Program-made: the position numbers and the translations under genes
Source of the DNA: Prevotellaceae bacterium
Lineage (GTDB): Bacteria > Bacteroidota > Bacteroidia > Bacteroidales > Bacteroidaceae
DNA length: 34,616 bases
NCBI GenBank assembly: GCA_905371275.1
Contig: CAJPLH010000002.1
Coordinates: forward strand, 1-34,616
Direction: 5' to 3'
The notes under the pieces: model-generated
Databases searched by the model: none
Told to the model about the DNA's origin: nothing
The model's input: only the letters and a program-made list of their open reading frames with translations
In this document: positions 23,251 through 28,943 of the stretch, piece after piece
Numbering within the stretch: position 1 is the first letter of the stretch
Layout of the letters: each line of letters starts with the position of its first letter

Positions 23251-23787
23251 ATGAATACAGAATTGTTACTTTCTCACCTGAGAAACATCCCCGATTTTCC
23301 TAAACCCGGCATTCAATTCAAAGACGTTTCTACCCTTTTCATCGAACCTTCGTGTTTGAATGAGATTCTTGACGAATTGGTGCGACTCTATCAAGACAAA
23401 GGTATCACGAAAGTGGTTGGCATCGAAAGCCGCGGTTTTGTGATGGGAGCCATTTTAGCGCAACGCCTAGGAGTCGGTTTCGTGATGTGCCGCAAAATTG
23501 GAAAGCTACCAGGTGAAACACGCAAACAAAGTTATCTCAAAGAATATGGAGAAGACGTCATCGAAATCCACACTGACGCGATTTCACCAGAAGACGTGGT
23601 GCTCATTCACGATGACTTACTCGCGACGGGAGGTTCGATGAAAGCAGCAATCGAGCTCGTCGACTCCTTCGGTGCTAAAAAAATCTTCGTAAACTTCCTC
23701 ATCGAACTTAGAATGGAAGGATTGAAGGGTAAAGAATTCTTGGGAAACAAAGCTGACATCACCGCTTTGCTCACGCTCAATGAATAA
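23251..23787 (+). CDS. apt: Adenine phosphoribosyltransferase Apt
   Basis: This 178-residue salvage enzyme makes AMP from adenine and PRPP. It starts at MNTELLLSHLRNIPDFPKPGIQFKDVS, the family's normal N-terminus. A longer frame from 23161 would translate the parS site and adds 30 unrelated residues. GIESRGFVMG and KLPGETRKQSYLKEYG form the flexible active-site region, and VVLIHDDLLATGGSM is the PRPP-binding loop. All key residues are present. A palindromic repeat begins at its stop codon, and a strong stem-loop (23864-23915) separates it from uvrC. Confidence 0.96.
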   Translation: MNTELLLSHLRNIPDFPKPGIQFKDVSTLFIEPSCLNEILDELVRLYQDKGITKVVGIESRGFVMGAILAQRLGVGFVMCRKIGKLPGETRKQSYLKEYGEDVIEIHTDAISPEDVVLIHDDLLATGGSMKAAIELVDSFGAKKIFVNFLIELRMEGLKGKEFLGNKADITALLTLNE

Positions 23788-23816
23788 ACCCCAAACAGCC
23801 ATTAGACCTTTATAGG
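23787..23816 (+). repeat. Dispersed palindromic element, copy h
   Basis: AACCCCAAA is followed by the degenerate core CAGCC-ATTA-GACCT and TTATAGG. It overlaps the last base of the apt stop codon, as do or nearly do other copies at gene ends. Confidence 0.55.
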
Positions 23817-23863
23817 ACTAAACACACGATAAGAAAGCATTGTTTTTCCAGTAACACAGACCA

Positions 23864-23915
23864 AAGGCGACCTCTACCATGGATTTTTCTAAGCATCCAA
23901 GCACGAGGTCGCCTT
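23864..23915 (+). terminator. Stem-loop between apt and uvrC
   Basis: AAGGCGACCTC (23864-23874) pairs exactly with GAGGTCGCCTT (23905-23915), with an inner TGGAT/ATCCA stem. The T-tract is weak (CTTAGTT). The structure ends 17 bases before the uvrC ATG, so it may be a terminator for apt, an attenuator, or a processing site. Confidence 0.6.
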
Positions 23916-23932
23916 CTTAGTTCAATAGCACC

Positions 23933-25789
23933 ATGAACAAGGCAGAACAAGAAGAACTACAACAAAAACTCAAAGGCATCGTATCGAACCTTCCCGAAAA
24001 ACCGGGGAGCTATCAATACTATGACGAAGAAGGTACTATTATATATGTGGGAAAAGCGAAAAATTTGAAGCGACGCGTAGCGTCATATTTCAATAAAGAC
24101 CAAAACCGCAAGACTAGTATTTTGGTGTCGAAGATCAGAAACATCACCTATACCGTGGTGAATTCGGAAGAAGATGCCCTATTACTCGAGAATGCGCTCA
24201 TCAAACAATACAAACCACGCTACAACGTCCTCCTCAAAGACGATAAAACCTATCCTTCCATCGCCATTTCACAGGAATACCTCCCTCGCATCTTCAAAAC
24301 ACGCCACAGAGAACGAAGAGGTGCCACCTATTTCGGCCCATACAGTCACCTACCCACAATGTATGCGCTGTTAGATTTGTGCCAAAAACTCTACAAACCG
24401 CGTCCTTGCCACCAGCCCATGACTGAAATCGGGGTAAAATCGGGAAAATACGAATTGTGTCTCAACTACCACATCCATAAATGCGATGGAGCATGTATCG
24501 GTAAACAGTCACACGAGGAATATATGCGCAACATTGACGCTTGTCGAGAAATCCTCAAAGGAAACACACGCGCCGTGGCACAACATCTGCGCGATGAAAT
24601 GGCGCGATTGTCCGAAGAAATGCGCTTTGAAGAAGCCGCCATCCTCAAACGGAAATACGATTTAATCGAAAACTTCCGCGCTAAATCAGAAGTCGTTTCA
24701 CAAATCAGCTATGATATCGATGTTTTTTCGATAGAAAGTGACGAAAAGCTCGCTTACATCAATTTTCTCCACGTGGTGAATGGTGCCATCACGCAATCCT
24801 TCACCTTTGAGTTTAAGAAAAAGCTCGATGAAAGCGATGAAGACTTACTCTCTCTCGGCATCGTCGAGATGCGCGAACGCTTTGCCTCCACATCTAGAGA
24901 AATTGTTTTGCCTTTTGAAGTAGAACTTCCCGAGAATTACGCTAAAATAGTCATTCCACAACAAGGAGGAAAGAAAACCCTCCTCGACTTGTCGCGACAG
25001 AACGTCAAACAATATAAGTTCGACCGCTTGAAACAAGCTGAAAAACTCAATCCGGAGCAGAAACAAGTTCGGCTCATGAAGGAGATACAAACCCAATTGG
25101 GACTACCCACACTCCCGATACGCATCGAAATCTTCGACAACTCCAATATCTCGGGCGCAGATGCCGTAGCCGCTTGCGTTGTTTTCGAAAAACTCAAACC
25201 AGCAAAGAAAGAATACCGCAAATTTCACATCAGAACCGTGGAAGGTGCAGACGACTACGCTTCCATGCGCGAAGTGGTGCACCGCAGATATTCGCGCCTA
25301 CAAGAGGAAGAGGCTACGATGCCCAATCTCATCATAGCCGACGGAGGTCGCGGACAGATGGAAGCCATTCGCGGTGAAATCGAAGCCCTAGGACTCGACA
25401 TCCCCATCGCAGGACTCGTGAAAGACCACAAACACCGCACGCGCGAACTCCTTTTTGGCAATCCTCCAGTGTCAGTGAGCATAGCACTAGACAGTTATCT
25501 GTTTAAAGTACTCACCCAGATGCAGGACGAAGTGCACAGATTTGCCATCACCTTCCACCGCCAACAACGCAGCAAACGACAAACGTCCTCCGCACTCGAC
25601 AACATACCTGGCATTGGCGACAAAACCAAACAAACGCTCATTCAACATTTTGGTAGCGTAAAACAGATTGTAGCGGCTTCTCCCGAACAACTACAAGATG
25701 TGCTAGGAGAAAAGCGCGGAGCAAAGCTCTATGCCGCACTTCATGCCAGTAACGAGGACGAAAGCAATGCGGAAAAAGAAATATCCTAA
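23933..25789 (+). CDS. uvrC: Excinuclease ABC subunit C (UvrC)
   Basis: This 618-residue nuclease makes both incisions in nucleotide excision repair after UvrAB loading. The GIY-YIG domain is at about residues 20-105 (PGSYQYYDEEGTIIYVGKAKNLKRRVASYF). A four-Cys cluster region follows (PCHQP, ELCLNYHIHKCDGACIG), matching the reported iron-sulfur site. The UvrB-interacting UVR helix pair is near 205-245 (MRFEEAAILKRKYDLIE), and the RNase H-like 5'-nuclease domain spans about 390-550 (IEIFDNSNISGADAVAACVVF, IIADGGRGQ). The HhH domain (LDNIPGIGDKTKQTLIQHFG) is at the C-terminus. The protein is complete. A 42-codon basic ORF overlaps its 3' end. Confidence 0.97.
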   Translation: MNKAEQEELQQKLKGIVSNLPEKPGSYQYYDEEGTIIYVGKAKNLKRRVASYFNKDQNRKTSILVSKIRNITYTVVNSEEDALLLENALIKQYKPRYNVLLKDDKTYPSIAISQEYLPRIFKTRHRERRGATYFGPYSHLPTMYALLDLCQKLYKPRPCHQPMTEIGVKSGKYELCLNYHIHKCDGACIGKQSHEEYMRNIDACREILKGNTRAVAQHLRDEMARLSEEMRFEEAAILKRKYDLIENFRAKSEVVSQISYDIDVFSIESDEKLAYINFLHVVNGAITQSFTFEFKKKLDESDEDLLSLGIVEMRERFASTSREIVLPFEVELPENYAKIVIPQQGGKKTLLDLSRQNVKQYKFDRLKQAEKLNPEQKQVRLMKEIQTQLGLPTLPIRIEIFDNSNISGADAVAACVVFEKLKPAKKEYRKFHIRTVEGADDYASMREVVHRRYSRLQEEEATMPNLIIADGGRGQMEAIRGEIEALGLDIPIAGLVKDHKHRTRELLFGNPPVSVSIALDSYLFKVLTQMQDEVHRFAITFHRQQRSKRQTSSALDNIPGIGDKTKQTLIQHFGSVKQIVAASPEQLQDVLGEKRGAKLYAALHASNEDESNAEKEIS

Positions 25790-25895
25790 GACAGCAAACA
25801 GGAAGAAAAAGAATACTTTTGAAATCAAAGGGAAAAAGCAGTCTAAAACAGAGAAACTCACCAGAGAAATAGATAGAATCCAAAGAAAAACGTAA
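25767..25895 (+). CDS. Possible 42-residue basic peptide overlapping the uvrC end
   Basis: ATG 25767 opens a frame of 42 codons (MRKKKYPKTANRKKKN..., ending TREIDRIQRKT) that overlaps the last 23 bases of uvrC. Its TAA forms the first bases of the dtd -7 box. About 40 percent of residues are Lys or Arg, as in small ribosomal or nucleic-acid-binding proteins. It fills the whole uvrC-dtd gap with no internal stop. AT-rich spacer DNA readily produces Lys-rich frames, so this may be chance. I do not recognise a family. Confidence 0.3.
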   Translation: MRKKKYPKTANRKKKNTFEIKGKKQSKTEKLTREIDRIQRKT

Positions 25896-25900
25896 CTTTG
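25893..25900 (+). promoter_or_regulatory. -7 box of dtd, predicting a leaderless mRNA
   Basis: TAACTTTG, the same octamer as at mnmG, ends five bases before the dtd ATG at 25906. A -33 element is not evident. Confidence 0.55.
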
Positions 25901-25905
25901 CAAGT

Positions 25906-26358
25906 ATGAGAGTAGTCATTCAACGCGTGAAACACGCACAAGTTGCCATCAACGGCAAAATTCACAGCCAAATCAAGACCGGCCTGCTCGTCTTACTCGG
26001 TATCACCCACGACGACAACGAAGCAGACGCCGACTGGCTCGTACAGAAAATCTGCAACATGCGTATCTTTGATGACGAATCGGGAGTAATGAACCACTCA
26101 GTAGTAGACATAAATGGAGAAGTGCTCGTGGTCAGCCAATTCACCCTTATGGCCGCCACACAAAAAGGCAACCGCCCGAGCTACATCCGCGCAGCGCGTC
26201 CCGAACACGCAAAACCTCTCTACGAGTATTTCATCGCCCAACTCAACCAAAGCTTCAACCACCTAGTAGGCACGGGAGAATTCGGTGCAGATATGCAAGT
26301 AACACTCCTCAACGATGGCCCTGTCACCATCCTTATGGACACACACAACAAAGAATAG
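25906..26358 (+). CDS. dtd: D-aminoacyl-tRNA deacylase Dtd
   Basis: This 150-residue homodimeric proofreading enzyme frees tRNAs from D-amino acids and mischarged glycine. The N-terminus MRVVIQRVKHAQVAINGK is typical. The conserved motifs SQFTLMAATQKGNRPSY (S-Q-F-T-L) and the cross-subunit motif NDGPVTILMDT (the G-P dipeptide that excludes L-amino acids through its cis-proline) are intact. Length is normal. It lies 116 bp after uvrC with its own probable promoter box, and 47 bp before deoC. Confidence 0.96.
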   Translation: MRVVIQRVKHAQVAINGKIHSQIKTGLLVLLGITHDDNEADADWLVQKICNMRIFDDESGVMNHSVVDINGEVLVVSQFTLMAATQKGNRPSYIRAARPEHAKPLYEYFIAQLNQSFNHLVGTGEFGADMQVTLLNDGPVTILMDTHNKE

Positions 26359-26405
26359 ATACACCTCAACAAACCACGAACATCAACTCCTAACATACTA
26401 TCACT

Positions 26406-27443
26406 ATGTCTGAACATCACTGCGAATGTGGTCACGACCACCACGAAGAACACGAATGCTGCTGCCACCACGAAGGGCACGAGCATCACGAAGGACATCA
26501 TCACGATTGCCAATGCGGTCATGACGACCATTGCGATGAAGACAATCAATATCAGCAAGCCTTCTCCAAATATGAAATGCGACTCAGCGATGAGAAAGTG
26601 AGCCAAACTGTGAAAGAAATCATTGCCCAAAATCGCGAGAAATATAACACTCCAGAGGTGCTCCACACCCTCCTCTCCACCATCGAACTCACCACGCTCA
26701 CCGTCACCGATTCACAAGAAAGTGTGTTCAATTTCACCGAAAGTGTGAACCGCTGGAGCGACCAACATCCCGACCTTCCACCACTCGCCACCATTTGCGT
26801 ATATCCCAATTTTGCAGGAACGGTGAGTCAAAACCTTCAAGCCGACAACGTCAAAGTGGCTTGCGTGAGCGGAGGATTTCCTGCCTCACAAACCTTCCTG
26901 GAAGTGAAAACTGTGGAAACCGCTTTGGCTCTTGCTGACGGTGCAGACGAAATAGACATGGTGCTTTCAGTAGGTGCGTTTTTGAGTGGTGACTACGAAA
27001 CCTGCGCGGATGAGATTGCAGAATTAAAATCCGTTTGCGGAGAACATCCTCTCAAGGTGATTCTGGAAACCGGCGAACTCAAGTCAGCATCGCTCATCAA
27101 GAAAGCCGCCATCCTCGCCATGTATTCCGGTGCAGACTTCATCAAAACCTCCACGGGCAAGGTAGCAGTAGCAGCCACTCCCGAATCCGCGCTAGTGATG
27201 TGCTCCGCCATCTTGGAATACAAAGAGCAAACTGGTCGTCTTGTTGGATTTAAGGCAGCAGGGGGCATCAAGACGGTAGACGAAGCCATCGACTTCTACA
27301 CCATCGTGGCCGAAACGTTGGGAGAAGACTACATCAAACAAGGTCTCTTCCGCATCGGCACGAGTCGTTTGGCCAATCTCCTCGCTTCTGCCATCGTGGG
27401 CGAAGACATCACACCCTTCACGAGCAAAGCTGTCAATTATTAA
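26406..27443 (+). CDS. deoC: Deoxyribose-phosphate aldolase DeoC with a His/Cys-rich N-terminal extension
   Basis: This 345-residue protein has an aldolase domain (about residues 125-335) that cleaves 2-deoxyribose 5-phosphate to acetaldehyde and glyceraldehyde 3-phosphate. The Schiff-base lysine lies in FIKTSTGK and the second active-site lysine in GFKAAGGI. Residues 1-47 are unlike normal DeoC: they contain 16 His and 8 Cys in clusters such as HHCECGHDHH, CCCHH and GHHHDCQCGHDDHC. This is a plausible metal (Ni, Zn, Cu or Co) binding or storage tail. The extension is in frame with one ATG (26406) and no alternative start precedes residue 58. The gene follows dtd directly. A terminator lies about 195 bp downstream. 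Confidence 0.95.
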   Translation: MSEHHCECGHDHHEEHECCCHHEGHEHHEGHHHDCQCGHDDHCDEDNQYQQAFSKYEMRLSDEKVSQTVKEIIAQNREKYNTPEVLHTLLSTIELTTLTVTDSQESVFNFTESVNRWSDQHPDLPPLATICVYPNFAGTVSQNLQADNVKVACVSGGFPASQTFLEVKTVETALALADGADEIDMVLSVGAFLSGDYETCADEIAELKSVCGEHPLKVILETGELKSASLIKKAAILAMYSGADFIKTSTGKVAVAATPESALVMCSAILEYKEQTGRLVGFKAAGGIKTVDEAIDFYTIVAETLGEDYIKQGLFRIGTSRLANLLASAIVGEDITPFTSKAVNY

Positions 27444-27489
27444 GTTCGCACACAAGACTCTACCCCACTCTCTCTAATCTTGCACAATC

Positions 27490-27555
27490 TCGCAAGTAGG
27501 GAGAAAAACAAAACTTGCGAAACAAGAAAAATAGAAATCCCACGAATCGCAAGTT
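27490..27555 (+). other. Mutually exclusive hairpins downstream of deoC
   Basis: ACTTGCGA (27513-27520) can pair with TCGCAAGT at 27490-27497, or with TCGCAAGT at 27547-27554 (nine pairs there if extended to AACTTGCGA/TCGCAAGTT). Such alternatives are seen in attenuators. No peptide or ligand link is visible. Confidence 0.4.
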
Positions 27556-27636
27556 TTCGACGGTACAGCGTATTTTCATCATTGCGAATCCAAAATAAAC
27601 AAAGCTACTGGCGAAGGTCAAAACCAATCACTATCC

Positions 27637-27676
27637 AAGGAGGTGTTGCAAAACTGTTTTTTTGCAGCATCTCCTT
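27637..27676 (+). terminator. Terminator downstream of deoC
   Basis: AAGGAGGTGTTGCAAA (27637-27652) pairs with TTTGCAGCATCTCCTT (27661-27676) using two G-U pairs. The stem sequence resembles the 9077-9115 terminator. There is no T-tract downstream on the plus strand. Confidence 0.65.
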
Positions 27677-27739
27677 GTGGTGTTACTGTCGAGAACAAAC
27701 GAGAAACAAACTGCCCAACAACCTAATGAAATCCGTTCA

Positions 27740-27767
27740 GGATCTAATGACCTATTTGGGTTAAAAT
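27740..27767. repeat. Dispersed palindromic element, copy i
   Basis: GGATC-TAAT-GACC followed by TATTTGGGTTAAAAT. The preceding 40 bases (with CAACAACCTAATGAAATCCG) also resemble the inverse of the left end of the long repeat units, so this is a fragment of a long unit. Confidence 0.6.
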
Positions 27768-27830
27768 CACATATTAGGAGAAAGAACATTTAGAATGCTT
27801 CTCTTTATTTGTCTTTATATTTCGTGAATA

Positions 27831-28213
27831 GTGAAAAGAGAAAAAATCGAACAAAGAGAAAGAAGATCAGGCATAAAAAAGTGTTATACACCTGAATATA
27901 AGGCGATTACAAAAGAAAGAATACTCAAGGAAAAAGAAACACTTCCCCAACAATACACAAAGATTATGATCTCCAAAAGTGCAATGATGATTGCATTGCT
28001 GCAAGCACACCTATGAAGATATTGCAAAAAGGCAAAGAGAAAACGACAAAAACGACAAATTGCACAATCCGAAGAAAAGTTCAAAATAATGGCCGGGCAG
28101 GAGATAGTTAAAGAATACTTTTCGGAATCTAAGAGCCTACAAAACATAGCTGAACACATCGCCTACAGGGAGTTTTGTTTTTTGCTGTCACAAGTGTCAC
28201 ATCCATTGGGATA
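27831..28213 (+). pseudogene. Interrupted Lys/Arg-rich frame in island B, unidentified
   Basis: A frame opens at GTG 27831, reaches a TGA at 28014-28016 after MIALLQAHL, and then stays open in the same register to a TAA at 28211-28213. Ignoring that stop, it would encode about 126 residues. The second part includes QEIVKEYFSESKSLQNIAEHI, which looks like helical protein sequence. It runs through one copy of the TGTGACAC element. I recognise no family. It may be a decayed gene or a chance frame in AT-rich DNA. Confidence 0.3.
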
Positions 28214-28550
28214 AAGTATTGACGGATAGAAAGATAAAACAATATACAAACATTTATTTAGATTTACTCCCCAAGACAGAGAGAAAACGAGAAAAACGAG
28301 CCGTTGTTTTGGGAAAAACGACACGTTGTTTTTAGTAAAACAAGCCGTCGTTTGAATATGAACAAGCCGAAGAAACAGAAAAATGAGATAATGGGTGCAG
28401 AGATGATGTTCGTAGAAGGAACAACGAAAAAGCAATGATAAAACAAAAAAGGAGGTCAAGAGTAATAAAATAGAAAAAGTTACCCACAGAGTGTGACACT
28501 TGTGACAGCAAAAAATGCAACATCCTGTATGTACGCGTACGCGCGCGAGA
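28178..28550. repeat. Inverted pair of the TGTGACAC element (island B)
   Basis: The inverted copy is at 28178-28201 and the direct copy at 28492-28550. The 24-base inner segments (TGTGACACTTGTGACAG plus C and the A-tract) are exact complements. The direct copy ends in GTACGCGTACGCGCGCG; the inverted copy keeps only CCTACAGG and has lost the CG block. The 22-bp array lies between them. Confidence 0.78.
28293..28358. repeat. 22-bp tandem array, three units plus a remnant (island B)
   Basis: Units start at 28293, 28315 and 28337, with a partial fourth to about 28370. Unit two shares its first 18 bases, AAAACGACACGTTGTTTT, with unit two of the island A array, and unit three shares AAAACAAGCCGTCGTTT with its unit four. 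Confidence 0.82.
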
Positions 28551-28687
28551 AATGAGTGAAGGGGAAAGGCAAAAGAAGGAGAGGGAAACAAACGAAGATA
28601 GCGAAGAAGGAAGAAAGGAAGAAGAGTGAAGAAAGAAGAGAGCAAAATTAAGAAAAGGCAAACAAGCAAGAGAAAGAAATCTATTCA

Positions 28688-28713
28688 GGAGCTAACGACC
28701 GATTTGGGTTCAA
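28688..28713. repeat. Dispersed palindromic element, copy j
   Basis: GGAGC-TAAC-GACC followed by GATTTGGGTTCAA, in the same orientation as copies at 10573 and 27740. It lies about 230 bp upstream of secDF. Confidence 0.6.
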
Positions 28714-28814
28714 CGCAGCAGAGAAAAGCAGTAAAACAAGGAGAAAAAAACGACAAAGGAGGAAAGAAAAAGGTGTTTTCAAGTCAATGAGGCTGAAAAG
28801 TGAAAAAAAAATGG

Positions 28815-28822
28815 TATATTTG
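28815..28822 (+). promoter_or_regulatory. -7 box of secDF
   Basis: TATATTTG matches TAnnTTTG. The -33 region has only GGCTG at 28791-28795. The predicted start is near 28829, giving a leader of about 115 nt. Confidence 0.6.
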
Positions 28823-28943
28823 CAGGCTGATAAGTGTACCTTGGAGAAGACTCTCATCGCGAAGGTAGAGAAAGTTGTTCCCCAATAGACATCCCTATCC
28901 ATTCAGAGGAAATCAAACAATAATAAAATAAACAACAATTCAA

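Larger units (their letters stand above)
27444..28943. other. Gene-poor repeat island B (1.5 kb)
   Basis: It contains no convincing intact gene. In order it holds competing hairpins (27490-27555), a terminator (27637-27676), a palindromic repeat (27740-27767), an interrupted frame (27831-28213), an inverted pair of the TGTGACAC element (28178-28550) that encloses a 22-bp array (28293-28358), a purine-rich tract (about 28551-28680), a palindromic repeat (28688-28713) and the secDF promoter box (28815-28822). The elements are the same classes as in island A, in a different order. Confidence 0.75.

Noticed and set aside
28163..28669. 168-codon minus-strand ORF in island B
   Set aside because: Its Phe/Leu/Ser-rich translation is simply the complement of the purine-rich tract and the repeats.
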